Assembly (NCBI RefSeq): GCF_035556675.1
Contig: NZ_DATMFZ010000166.1
Location: forward strand, 1-64,000
DNA: 64,000 nucleotides
DNA from: Geminicoccus sp035556675
Lineage (GTDB): Bacteria > Pseudomonadota > Alphaproteobacteria > Geminicoccales > Geminicoccaceae
Reading direction: 5' to 3'
Positions 16,754 to 25,251 of the stretch are shown here, in pieces; positions within the stretch are counted from its first letter, which is position 1, and each line of letters begins with the position of its first letter. Position numbers and translations under genes: made by a program. Under the pieces are notes generated by a model, which made no database searches, had not been told where the DNA came from, and was given only the letters and a program-made list of their open reading frames with translations.

Positions 16754-17199
16754 GTCGTGATCGCCTTCCCTGCGCTGGCCCGCGCGCGGCGGGCACCGGA
16801 TGACACTGCCGTTTCCGGTCATGCCGGCCGGGCGGCTGGTGTCCTCCCATCAGCGGCGAGAAATGTTGCCGGTCAATCCACGCCATGTGCAGCATCGATC
16901 CTCTAGAATCGAAGTAAAACTTAAGCTTATTGTCTAATATTGAAGTTGATACGGAATTATATTTCTATTTTTCCAGAAATATGGATGTAATGATATTATA
17001 TGGCCATGCCATGGCTGCCACGCAGGCGCAAGGGCCGCATCACCGACTCCCGGAGCCGGTGGTGGCGTGCCCCGGGCGCTGCCGGTCCCATCTGGATACT
17101 ATCGTCGCAGGGCGCCGGACGGGCTATCATCCGCGCTGACGCCGAAGGGCAGGGGTGCCGTGGCAGGCGCGGCCGGGCTGGCCGGGGAGAAAGCAGGCG
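16754..17199. promoter_or_regulatory. AT-rich intergenic region heading the RTX/peptide locus
   Basis: A 446-base divergent spacer with no supported gene. Positions about 16905-17001 are strikingly AT-rich for this genome. On the minus strand TATAAT occurs at 16961-16956 and again at 17000-16995, reading toward RTX copy 3; no good -35 box is visible at either. The region could carry promoters for both the leftward locus and the rightward cyclase, and its composition may mark foreign DNA. Confidence 0.45.
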
Positions 17200-18945
17200 A
17201 TGGGGGAGGCGCGGCTGGAGCGGCGGCTGGCGGCCATCCTGGCGGCGGACGTCGCCGGCTACAGCCGGCTCATGGAACGCGACGAGGCCGGCACGTTCGG
17301 GCGGCTGAAGCGGCTGCGCCAGGAGGTGGTCGAGCCGGTCCTGGCCCGGCATGGCGGGCGGGTGGTCGACCTGAAGGGCGACGGCGCCATCATCGAGTTC
17401 GGCAGCGCAGTGGAAGCGGTCGAGGCCGCGGTGGCGGTCCAGCAGGCGATGGCGGAGCAGGACCCGGACCTGCCGGAGGAGCAGCGCATCCGCTACCGGA
17501 TCGGGATCAATCTGGGCGACGTCATCGTCGAGGACGGCACCATCTATGGCGACGGCGTCAACGTCGCGGCCCGGATCGAGGCCTTGTGCGAGCCGGGCGG
17601 CGTGTGGCTGTCGCGCAGCGTCCACAACGCGGTCCGGGGCAAGCTCACCCTGCCGCTGGTGCCGACCGGCCTGCACCGGCTGAAGAACATCAGCGAGCCG
17701 GTCGAGATGTTCCGGGTGGCGCTGGGGCCGGGGGGCGCTGCCGCACTGCCCCTGCCCGACAAGCCCTCCATCGCCGTCCTGCCGTTCACCAACATGAGCG
17801 GCGACCCGGAGCAGGACTATTTCGCCGACGGTCTGGTGGAGGACATCACCACGGCGCTGAGCCGCGTGCGGTCCTTCTTCGTGATCGCCCGCAACTCGAG
17901 CTTCACCTACAAGAACCGGACGGTGGACGTGCGGCAGGTGTCGCGCGAGCTGGGGGTGCGCTACGTCCTGGAAGGCAGCATCCGCAAGTCGGGGGCGCGG
18001 GTCCGCATCGTCGGCCAGCTGATCGACGCGACTACCGGGCATCATGTCTGGGCCGACCGCTTCGACGGCGATCTGAGCGACATCTTCGACCTGCAGGACC
18101 GGATCACCGAGAGCGTGGTGGGTGCGGTCGAGCCGAGCATCCGGCTGGAGGAGATCCGGCAGGCCCGCACCAAGCCCACCGAGTACATCAGCGCCTACGA
18201 CCTCTACCTGCGCGCCCTGCCGGGCTTCTACCGCATGACGGCGGAAGGGTTCGCCGAGGTGCGCCGGCTCACCAACGAGGCGCTGAGCATCGATCCGGGC
18301 TTCATCCTGGCCAAGGCGCTGGGCGCCTATATCCGCAGCATCTCGGTGAGCCAGTGCTGGCACGAGCCCGATGATTCGCGGGTGGCCATCCGCATGGCGC
18401 GCGAGGTGCTGGCGGAGGCGCGCGACGACCCGACCAGCCTGCGCTTCGCCGCCCAGGTCCTGGCCTACAGCGCCAAGGACTACGAGACGGCGCTGGGCGC
18501 CATCGACCGTTCCCTCCTGCTCAATGGCAATTCCGCGCAAGGCCATACCGGTGCCGGCTGGGTGAACGCCCATGCCGGCCGCCCGCTTGCCGCGATCGAG
18601 CATTTCCACCGCGCCATGCGCCTGAGCCCGGTCGATCCCGAGAAGGGCATCGCCCTGTCCGGCATCGGCATGAGCTACCTCATGCTGGAGCGCTACGAGG
18701 AGGCGCTCGACTGGGGCGAGAAGGCGCTGCGGGAGATGCCCAATTACGGCTCCTCGCACCGGGTGGTGATCGGCGGGCTGGTGGGCCTGGGCCGGCTGGA
18801 GGAGGCGAAGCTGGCGGCCGGGCGGCTGATGGCGGCGTTCCCCACCTACACGCTCACCCTGCAGCGGCAGATCAATCCCTGGCGGGACATGGCCTTCGCA
18901 CAGCGCTACCTGGATGCGCTTCGGGTGGCCGGCATCCCCGATTGA
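17200..18945 (+). CDS. Class III adenylate/guanylate cyclase with TPR C-terminus
   Basis: A 581-residue cytoplasmic protein. The catalytic domain (about 1-175) has the metal aspartates D17 (AAILAADVAGYSRL) and D61 (DLKGDGAIIEF), with IGINLGDVIVEDG following. Residues ~190-330 form a TolB-like domain (PSIAVLPFTNMSGDPEQDYF), and the rest is TPR-like helical repeats. This architecture is common in rhizobia and relatives. ATG 17200 has GGGGAGAAAG upstream and fits the family start better than an in-frame codon at 17155. Its stop is one base from the convergent permease gene. Signal sensed is unknown. Confidence 0.9.
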   Translation: MGEARLERRLAAILAADVAGYSRLMERDEAGTFGRLKRLRQEVVEPVLARHGGRVVDLKGDGAIIEFGSAVEAVEAAVAVQQAMAEQDPDLPEEQRIRYRIGINLGDVIVEDGTIYGDGVNVAARIEALCEPGGVWLSRSVHNAVRGKLTLPLVPTGLHRLKNISEPVEMFRVALGPGGAAALPLPDKPSIAVLPFTNMSGDPEQDYFADGLVEDITTALSRVRSFFVIARNSSFTYKNRTVDVRQVSRELGVRYVLEGSIRKSGARVRIVGQLIDATTGHHVWADRFDGDLSDIFDLQDRITESVVGAVEPSIRLEEIRQARTKPTEYISAYDLYLRALPGFYRMTAEGFAEVRRLTNEALSIDPGFILAKALGAYIRSISVSQCWHEPDDSRVAIRMAREVLAEARDDPTSLRFAAQVLAYSAKDYETALGAIDRSLLLNGNSAQGHTGAGWVNAHAGRPLAAIEHFHRAMRLSPVDPEKGIALSGIGMSYLMLERYEEALDWGEKALREMPNYGSSHRVVIGGLVGLGRLEEAKLAAGRLMAAFPTYTLTLQRQINPWRDMAFAQRYLDALRVAGIPD

Positions 18946-18946
18946 G

Positions 18947-20203
18947 TCAGCCGCGCAGCGCCTGGGCGACCGAGCCGCGATAGGCGAAGGCGGCCGGGAT
19001 CGTGGCCAGCACGGAGCCGGCCAGGACGATCGCCAGGACCAGGCGCAGTTCGGCCAGGCCCAGGCCGACCGGGAGGCTCAGCGCGGTGCGGCTCTCGAAC
19101 AGGCGGCCGACCAGGAAGGCGCCGCCATAGCCGACCAGCAGGCCCAGCAGCGCGCCCACCGTCAGGATCAGCGCGACGTTCAGCCAGATGGTGGCGAACA
19201 CGAAGGGGCGCGAGGCGCCCAGCGCCCGCAGCACGCCGATCAGCCGGCGGCGCTGGGCCAGGCTCGCCAGCACCGCCAGGAGCACGGCACCGATCACCAG
19301 GACCTGGGTGAGCAGGGAGATGGTGGCGACCAGATCGCGCACGTCGCCCAGCAGGGCATAGAGCTGGACCAGGACCTCGGCCGGGAACACCGCCATGGTG
19401 CCGTCGGCGGCGCGGTATTCCTGGCGGAGCTGATAGGCCGCGGCGAAGCTGGCCGGCTTCACCACGATCGCCGGCACGCCCGGCAGCTCGGCCCGATCGA
19501 AGGGCGGGCCCAGCGGGATCAGGTCGAGGGCGGGCTCGCCGTGCAGGCCGTCCGGCCAGAGCGCAGCCTCGTCCAAAGCGTGGCCCACCGGCAGGGAGTG
19601 GACCCACCAGATTGCCTCGATCGGGGCGATGATCGCACGGTCCCAGGGCGTGCCCTGGCGCTGCATCCGGCCGACCACGTGCTGGTGGAAGCCATGCTCC
19701 TCCTCGTCCTCCATCTCGACATGGCCGTGCGCCGGCTCGAACTCGTCACCGAGCGCCAGGGGCACGTCGGCGCCGACCACCACCTCGTCGATCCGCTCGA
19801 ACAGGCGACCCTCGGCCAGGGGCGGCGTACCGCCAGGGGCGAGGAAGCCCGCGGTGGTGCCGACGATCGGGTGGCCGCGCCAGTTGTCGCCAAAGCCGAT
19901 CGGGGCGGCCTCGACCACGTCGGGATGGGCGGCGAGATCGGCCAGGATGGCGCCGTCGATCAGCTCGATCGCGGCCGGCTGCAGGTAGACGGTGGAGAGG
20001 ACGAGCTGGGTCTCGCTGCCGGGGGCACCGATCAGCAGGTCGAAGCGGTCGGCGGCACGGGCACTGCCCTCGCGCAGGGCCCGGTCCTGGGCGGAGACGG
20101 CCACGCCCAGGCCCACGGCGAGCGCCACCAAGAGGATGATGGCCAGCGCGCCGGCGCGGCTGCGCCGAAGATCGGCCAGCACGAACGGAAAGGGATTGCC
20201 CAA
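18947..20203 (-). CDS. ABC transporter permease, FtsX/MacB type
   Basis: A 418-residue inner-membrane protein: one N-terminal segment (about 17-38), a large periplasmic MacB-like domain, and three C-terminal segments of the FtsX fold. The periplasmic part has an acidic His-rich loop (HGHVEMEDEEEHGFHQH) that could bind a metal. It starts with TTG at 20203, three bases after the DUF3299-like gene. The matching ATPase is the divergent gene at 22345. Substrate is not known; a metal or lipoprotein role is inferred from neighbours only. Confidence 0.8.
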   Translation of the reverse strand: MGNPFPFVLADLRRSRAGALAIILLVALAVGLGVAVSAQDRALREGSARAADRFDLLIGAPGSETQLVLSTVYLQPAAIELIDGAILADLAAHPDVVEAAPIGFGDNWRGHPIVGTTAGFLAPGGTPPLAEGRLFERIDEVVVGADVPLALGDEFEPAHGHVEMEDEEEHGFHQHVVGRMQRQGTPWDRAIIAPIEAIWWVHSLPVGHALDEAALWPDGLHGEPALDLIPLGPPFDRAELPGVPAIVVKPASFAAAYQLRQEYRAADGTMAVFPAEVLVQLYALLGDVRDLVATISLLTQVLVIGAVLLAVLASLAQRRRLIGVLRALGASRPFVFATIWLNVALILTVGALLGLLVGYGGAFLVGRLFESRTALSLPVGLGLAELRLVLAIVLAGSVLATIPAAFAYRGSVAQALRG

Positions 20204-20206
20204 GGC

Positions 20207-20644
20207 TCAGAGCCGCTCGTAGGCCGCGTCGAGCAGGCGGACCCGGCTGACGAAGCCGGTCTCCGCGTCGATCTCGGTGCCGAGCGAGAGGGTGCCGGTC
20301 ACCAGGATCGGCAGGTTGAAGTCGACCCAGTCCTGCTTCCGGCGCAGGCGGACCAGCACGATGTCCTGCGGCCAGTCCGCTTCCTTGTCGCAGAACGGGC
20401 AGACCGCCATCGGCATCTTGGTGAGCACGAAGAAGGGGGCGTCGGGCTTGAGCGGCGGCGCCATGAAGCCCTGGATCTGCACCGGTGCGTCGGTCAGCGC
20501 CAGCGCCTCCTCGGAGAAGGCCGCACCCTTGCCGTAGATGTCGCGCAGCTTGATCCGGGTGGCCGCATGGCCGGGCCGCGCGACACTGACCACGCCCAGC
20601 GCCGTGGCGGCGAGCAGCAGGTGGCGTCGGTTGGTCCCAGCCAT
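20207..20644 (-). CDS. DUF3299-like periplasmic protein
   Basis: A 145-residue protein with a Tat-like signal (TNRRHLLLAATALG) ending near PGHAA. The mature part has the MAVCPFCDKEADWP motif and the VQIQGFMAPP segment seen in DUF3299-type proteins, which often sit beside ABC permease/ATPase pairs. It lies between phoA (20 bases upstream) and the permease (3 bases downstream), so the three are one operon. The CPFC pair may bind metal or be redox active. Function not established. Confidence 0.65.
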   Translation of the reverse strand: MAGTNRRHLLLAATALGVVSVARPGHAATRIKLRDIYGKGAAFSEEALALTDAPVQIQGFMAPPLKPDAPFFVLTKMPMAVCPFCDKEADWPQDIVLVRLRRKQDWVDFNLPILVTGTLSLGTEIDAETGFVSRVRLLDAAYERL

Positions 20645-20663
20645 GACGGTCCTCCGGTTCAGG

Positions 20664-22226
20664 TCAGTCCATCGCCCCGGCGCGCTGGCCGATCTTCGAG
20701 GCGTGGTTCATCACGTGGAAGATATAGTTCTGCTCCACCGTGCCCTGGAACAGGTGCGCCCAGGGGCCGATCGCGTAGATGCCCAGATCCTCGCCGCCAT
20801 GGGTCTCGCTGGACAGCGGCACCAGGGCCGGCTGGAGGAAGTCGACGTCGGTGGTGTCGACATTGCTCAGGTCGGCGCGCGGCGCGTCCTTCAGCGCACC
20901 CGGGCCATTGGCGAACTGCAGCGTGGTGTAGGGCTTGCCGTCGTCGCCCATCAGCGGCTCGCCGCCCCAGGCGGCCAGGCCTAGGATCGGGTTGCCCCGC
21001 TCGGGATAGCCGTTGATCGTCAGCGTGTGGCTGTGATCGGCCGTCGCGATGATCAGGGTCTCGTTCAGGTCGACCTTGTCCATGGCGGTGCGGATCGCCT
21101 TGTTGAACGCGATCGCATCGGTCAGGGCGCGGGCGGCATTGCCGGCATGGAGCGCGTGGTCGACCCGGCCGCCTTCCACCATCAGGATGAAGCCTTCGTC
21201 GCCGGCCTTGGCCTGGAGGATGTCGATGGCCTTGGCAGTCATCTCCGCCAGCTCGGGCTCGCCCGCCGGATCCTTCGCGCGGTCGACGTCGTACTGCATG
21301 TGCGACATGTCGAAGAGGCCGAGCACCGGACCGGTGGTGGCGGGATCGATCGCGTCGAACTGCTCCTTGTTCCAGATGAAGGACGAGCCCGCCCCGTGGC
21401 GGTCGGTCCACGCCTTGGTCAGGTCACGCCCGTCCTTGCGCCGGCCGGTCTTGCCTTCGTACTCGGGATCGGCCGCCGTCTCCGGCAGGAAGTAGGCACG
21501 GCCGCCGCCGAACGCCACGTCGAAACCGTGCCCGTAGGGGATCTCGACCAGCGAGCGGGCGATGTCCTTGCAGCCCAGCTCCAGCGCTTCCGCCGGCATG
21601 TCGGCGTCCGACTCCCAGTCGCGGCTCGGCGAGTGCGAATGGGTGGAGCCCGGCGTCGCGTGGGTGATGCGGGCGGTGCTGATCACGCCGGTGGCGAGCC
21701 CTGCGGCCTGGGCCATCTCGAAGATCGTGGTGACCGCACCGTTGTCGAGCGAGGCGGCACAGTCTTCGACCGGCACCTCGTGCGACACGGCCATGGCGGC
21801 GTTGCGGGTCTTCACGCCGGTGACCATGGCCACCGCGGTGGGTGAGCTGTCGGCGACCTGGGCGTCGGAGGAATAGGTCTTGGACGCGGCGAGATAGGGG
21901 AAGGATTCGAAGGCCAGCACGTTGGATTCGCCATCCACGCCGCGCTGCTGGCCCTCCAGGATCCGGGTGGCGGTCACCGTGGGGAAGCCCATCCCGTCGG
22001 CCACGAACAGGATCACGTTCTTGGCGTGATTGGTGTTCGGCTGCTGCGCCTGGATCCGCGCCAGGATGTCCTGGCCGGTCCGGAAGTAGGGATCGTCCGC
22101 CTGCGCCAGCGTGATGCTGCTGTTAGCGGCCCTGGGCGGGCTCAAGTCCACCGTCCGCTCGCTGCAGGCGGCCACGGTCAACGCCGCGGTGCCCATCAGG
22201 AATGCCATTCTGACCGATTTGCCCAC
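20664..22226 (-). CDS. phoA: Alkaline phosphatase, lipoprotein form
   Basis: Periplasmic phosphomonoesterase of the PhoA superfamily. Of 520 residues, the N-terminus is a lipoprotein signal with lipobox ALTVAAC (Cys21). Metal and nucleophile motifs are seen: FVADGMGFPT (74-83), catalytic Ser127 in VADSSPTAVAM, HSHSPSRDWESDAD, VEGGRVDHALHAGN and TADHSHT. It starts with GTG at 22226, preceded by GGGAGG; an in-frame ATG at 22208 is the alternative. A three-repeat Pho box lies 24 bases upstream, pointing to PhoB control in phosphate starvation. First gene of the phoA-DUF3299-permease operon. Confidence 0.92.
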   Translation of the reverse strand: MGKSVRMAFLMGTAALTVAACSERTVDLSPPRAANSSITLAQADDPYFRTGQDILARIQAQQPNTNHAKNVILFVADGMGFPTVTATRILEGQQRGVDGESNVLAFESFPYLAASKTYSSDAQVADSSPTAVAMVTGVKTRNAAMAVSHEVPVEDCAASLDNGAVTTIFEMAQAAGLATGVISTARITHATPGSTHSHSPSRDWESDADMPAEALELGCKDIARSLVEIPYGHGFDVAFGGGRAYFLPETAADPEYEGKTGRRKDGRDLTKAWTDRHGAGSSFIWNKEQFDAIDPATTGPVLGLFDMSHMQYDVDRAKDPAGEPELAEMTAKAIDILQAKAGDEGFILMVEGGRVDHALHAGNAARALTDAIAFNKAIRTAMDKVDLNETLIIATADHSHTLTINGYPERGNPILGLAAWGGEPLMGDDGKPYTTLQFANGPGALKDAPRADLSNVDTTDVDFLQPALVPLSSETHGGEDLGIYAIGPWAHLFQGTVEQNYIFHVMNHASKIGQRAGAMD

Positions 22227-22249
22227 GAGAGCCTCCCAATTCTATTGTT

Positions 22250-22278
22250 GTGATCAATTCGTGATAGTTCCGTGACAA
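22250..22278 (-). promoter_or_regulatory. Pho box with three 7-bp direct repeats
   Basis: On the minus strand, TTGTCAC-GGAA-CTATCAC-GAAT-TGATCAC: three repeats of the PhoB half-site (consensus CTGTCAT-like) with exact 11-bp periodicity, reading toward phoA. The spacing matches the known PhoB box layout of 7-bp repeats separated by 4 bases. The last repeat ends 23 bases before the phoA GTG, so the leader must be short. The site also lies upstream of the divergent ATPase gene. Confidence 0.75.
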
Positions 22279-22344
22279 TGGCAACGGCAAGTCACAAGAT
22301 GAACGCAGCCGGCCTCAGGGACAAAGTGCAGCAGTCGTGGACAT

Positions 22345-23181
22345 GTGCCAGGTAAAATCGTGCCGATGGGAAACTTCCTGGCTGGCTTTTCAACCATGAC
22401 TGGATCGAGTCGGGAAGAAAATCGTGTGCTGACGTCGCGCGGTCCTGACGCCCTGGAAGAACCATCGGATCTCCGGCGACGGAGAAACGTCGCGCCCGGC
22501 GGGAGCCTGGGCGGCGGACTGGCGGTGCGCGGACTGAAGGTCGCGTTCGATCGGGGGATGCCCGTCCTGGACATTGCCCGGCTGGATGTCGGCAGCGGCG
22601 AGCAGGTGGCGGTCACCGGCCCGTCCGGCTGCGGCAAGACCACGCTCGCCCTGGCCCTGAGCGGCATTCAGCCGGTGCGCGAAGGGCAGGTACGCTGGAA
22701 CGGCCGGGACATCGCCGGCCTCACCGAGGGAGCGCGCGACCGGTGGCGGCGCCGCCATGTCGGCATGATCTTTCAGGACTTCCACCTGGTGCCCGGCATG
22801 TCGGTGCTGCGCAACGTGCTGGCTGCCAGCTATTTCGGGGCATGGCGGCCATCGGCGCAGGTGGAGGCGCGTGCGGCGGAGCTGCTGAAGCTGTGCGGCG
22901 TGCCGGCCGGGCGGCAGGACGTGGTCAGCCTGTCGCGTGGCGAGCAGCAGCGCGTCGCGATCGCCCGCGCCCTCCTGCTGGACCCGCCGATCCTGATCGC
23001 GGACGAACCCACCGCCAGCCTGGACGCGGCGAACGCCCGGCTGGTGGCGGGGCTCCTGGCCGAGGCGGCGCGGCGCCAAGGCGCCACGCTCATCGCAGTG
23101 ACCCATGATCCGGTCCTGATCGGGGCGATGGACCGGACAGTCCGGATGGCGGATGGCCGGGTGATGGAGGACGGCGGCTGA
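22345..23181 (+). CDS. ABC transporter ATP-binding protein
   Basis: Nucleotide-binding subunit of a MacB/LolD-like ABC transporter. The ABC domain begins near residue 58 with Walker A GPSGCGKTT, Q-loop FQDFHLVPGMS, a deviant signature LSRGEQQR, Walker B ILIADEPTASLD and the switch histidine in VTHD. The ~57 residues before it are not conserved-looking, so the GTG at 22345 is doubtful; ATGs at 22366 and 22396 are alternatives. Divergent from phoA, it is the likely partner of the permease at 18947-20203, which has no ATPase in its own operon. Confidence 0.85.
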   Translation: MPGKIVPMGNFLAGFSTMTGSSREENRVLTSRGPDALEEPSDLRRRRNVAPGGSLGGGLAVRGLKVAFDRGMPVLDIARLDVGSGEQVAVTGPSGCGKTTLALALSGIQPVREGQVRWNGRDIAGLTEGARDRWRRRHVGMIFQDFHLVPGMSVLRNVLAASYFGAWRPSAQVEARAAELLKLCGVPAGRQDVVSLSRGEQQRVAIARALLLDPPILIADEPTASLDAANARLVAGLLAEAARRQGATLIAVTHDPVLIGAMDRTVRMADGRVMEDGG

Positions 23182-23230
23182 GCGGCGCACTCTTGCCGAA
23201 ACCGGCCGGTTGCGCGAGTTTCCGCCCGCC

Positions 23231-24175
23231 ATGACCCAGCCCAATCCCAGTTGGTGGCAGCGCCTGAAATCCGGTCTGTCCAAGACCTCGGGCCAGCTCA
23301 CCGGTTCGATCTCCACGATCTTCGTGAAGAAGAAGCTCGACCAGGAGACCCTGGACGAGCTGGAGGAGGCGCTCATCGTCGCCGACATGGGGGTGGAGAC
23401 GGCCGGACGGCTGGTCGGCCATCTCAAGCGCGAGCGCTACGGCCGGGACGTCAGCGACCGCGAGGTGCGCCAGGTCCTGGCGGCCGAGGTGGCACGGATC
23501 CTGAAGCCCTATGCGAAGCCGATCCCGTCCAGGGAGGTGGCGCCGCAGGTGATCCTGATCTGCGGGGTGAACGGGACCGGCAAGACCACCACGATCGGCA
23601 AGCTCGCCAAGATGGCGACCGATGCCGGGCTGAAGGTGGTGCTGGCGGCCTGCGACACGTTCCGCGCCGCGGCGGTGGAGCAGCTCCAGGTGTGGGGCGA
23701 GCGCAACGGCGTGCCGGTCTATGCGGCGACCCAGGGCTCCGACCCCGCGGCCCTGGCCTTCTCCGCCCTGGAGAAGGCGAAGGCGCAGGGCGCCGACATC
23801 CTGATGATCGACACGGCGGGGCGGCTGCACAACAAGGCGGCGCTCATGGACGAGCTGAAGAAGATCGTCCGGGTGATCAAGAAGGTCGATCCGTCAGCAC
23901 CGCACGACACGGTGCTGGTGCTGGACGGCACGACCGGGCAGAACGCGCACCGCCAGGTCGAGGTGTTCCGCGACATCGTGGACGTGAGCGGGCTGGTGGT
24001 CACCAAGCTCGACGGCACCGCCAAGGGCGGCGTGGTGGTGTCGCTGGCCGAGCGCTTCCACCTGCCGATCCATGCGCTGGGCGTGGGCGAGGCGATCGAG
24101 GATCTCAAGCCCTTCGAGGCACAGGCATTCGCCGATGCGCTGCTCGGGCTGGATCAGCCGGAACAGGCCGCCTGA
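23231..24175 (+). CDS. ftsY: Signal recognition particle receptor FtsY
   Basis: SRP-receptor GTPase that hands ribosome-nascent chains to the translocon. The 314-residue protein is a short form lacking the long acidic A domain: it goes straight from WWQRLKSGLSKTSGQL into the N domain. G motifs are GVNGTGKTTT (112-121), CDTFRAAAVEQL, DTAGRLHN and TKLDGTAKGG. ATG 23231 is preferred to a TTG at 23210. It lies 50 bases after the ABC ATPase, apparently where the accessory block rejoins core DNA. Confidence 0.96.
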   Translation: MTQPNPSWWQRLKSGLSKTSGQLTGSISTIFVKKKLDQETLDELEEALIVADMGVETAGRLVGHLKRERYGRDVSDREVRQVLAAEVARILKPYAKPIPSREVAPQVILICGVNGTGKTTTIGKLAKMATDAGLKVVLAACDTFRAAAVEQLQVWGERNGVPVYAATQGSDPAALAFSALEKAKAQGADILMIDTAGRLHNKAALMDELKKIVRVIKKVDPSAPHDTVLVLDGTTGQNAHRQVEVFRDIVDVSGLVVTKLDGTAKGGVVVSLAERFHLPIHALGVGEAIEDLKPFEAQAFADALLGLDQPEQAA

Positions 24176-24286
24176 GGCGCCGGGATCGATCATGATGGCC
24201 TGCCTGTCGCGGGCAAGGTTGAGACATGTCCCGTCAGGCGCTACCTCAGCGCCTTACGGATCGTCGACTATCCGGAGAGGAGCGGC

Positions 24287-24817
24287 ATGGCCCGCAGTAT
24301 CGTTGAGACCGTGCTGGGCGCGCTCGTGCTGCTGGTCGCGTGCGGCTTCCTGTTCTGGGCCTATGCCCGCAGCGACATCGGCAGCACGAACGGCTACGAG
24401 CTGATCGCCCGCTTCGACCGGGCCGATGGCATCGATGTCGGCGGCGACGTGCGGATCAGCGGCGTCAATGTCGGCCGGGTGGTCGCCAAGACGCTGGACC
24501 CGCAGAGCTTCCGCGCCGAGGTGCGCTTCACCGTCGGCAACGACGTGAAGCTGCCGACCGACAGCTCGGCCTCGATCTCCAGCTCCAGCCTGATCGGCGG
24601 CAAGTACCTGTCGATCATCCCGGGCGGTGACGATCGCGACCTGGAGCCGGGTGGGGTGATCACGCTCACCCAGTCCTCGGTGAGCATCGAGGACCTGATC
24701 GGCCGCTACATCTTCAGCCAGGGCGGCGGCTCCGAGGGTGGTTCCGGGAGCGGCCCGGAGGCGAAGGGCGCGGGCGGTGCCGGCAAGCCGGCCGACGACA
24801 TCTTCTCGGCCCCATGA
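24287..24817 (+). CDS. mlaD: MlaD-type phospholipid-transport lipid-binding protein
   Basis: Periplasmic MCE-domain subunit of the Mla system that moves phospholipids between the two membranes. One N-terminal membrane anchor (about 5-26), then the MCE domain with YELIARFDRADGIDVGGDVR, GVNVGRV and LIGGKYLSI, and a Gly/Ser-rich tail. 176 residues is a usual length. GGAGAGGAG precedes the ATG. The partner genes mlaEFB are not in view; the stop overlaps the DUF2155 start as ATGA. Confidence 0.9.
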   Translation: MARSIVETVLGALVLLVACGFLFWAYARSDIGSTNGYELIARFDRADGIDVGGDVRISGVNVGRVVAKTLDPQSFRAEVRFTVGNDVKLPTDSSASISSSSLIGGKYLSIIPGGDDRDLEPGGVITLTQSSVSIEDLIGRYIFSQGGGSEGGSGSGPEAKGAGGAGKPADDIFSAP

Positions 24818-25251
24818 GCGTCCCGCGCGCTGCCCGGGCGGCGGCCCTGCTGCTGCTGGGCGCCGGCAGCCTGCCGGCGCTGGCCGCCGGGCCCAGCATC
24901 CCGAACGACAAGGTGGAGATGCAGGGCCTGGACAAGGTGACCGCCCGGGTCGTGCGCTTCGAGGTGGCGCGGGGCCAGCCGGTCCAGTTCGGCACGCTGC
25001 GCATCCAGCTCGACGCCTGCTTCACCTCGCCGCCCACCGAGCAGCCGGAAGCCGCGGCCTTCCTCCAGATCGACGATCTCGACCAGGACCGGGAGGAGCG
25101 GATCTTCTCGGGCTGGATGTATGCCTCCAGCCCGTCGCTCCATGCGCTGGAGCACCCGGTCTACGATGTCTGGGTGATCGGCTGCTCGGCACCGCTGGAT
25201 GTGCCGCCGGGGGCACCCGAACTGTCCAACCCGGTCCCGGGTGCCGGCTGA
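24814..25251 (+). CDS. DUF2155 periplasmic protein
   Basis: A 145-residue protein with a Sec signal (about 1-25, cleavage near LAAGPS). The family pattern is clear: KVEMQGLDKVTARVVRFEV, FGTLRIQLDACFT, RIFSGWMYASSPSLHALEHP and VYDVWVIGC. DUF2155 genes commonly lie beside mlaD and accBC in alphaproteobacteria; function unknown, possibly envelope lipid homeostasis. Its last 91 bases overlap the 3' end of aat on the other strand. Confidence 0.85.
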   Translation: MSVPRAARAAALLLLGAGSLPALAAGPSIPNDKVEMQGLDKVTARVVRFEVARGQPVQFGTLRIQLDACFTSPPTEQPEAAAFLQIDDLDQDREERIFSGWMYASSPSLHALEHPVYDVWVIGCSAPLDVPPGAPELSNPVPGAG

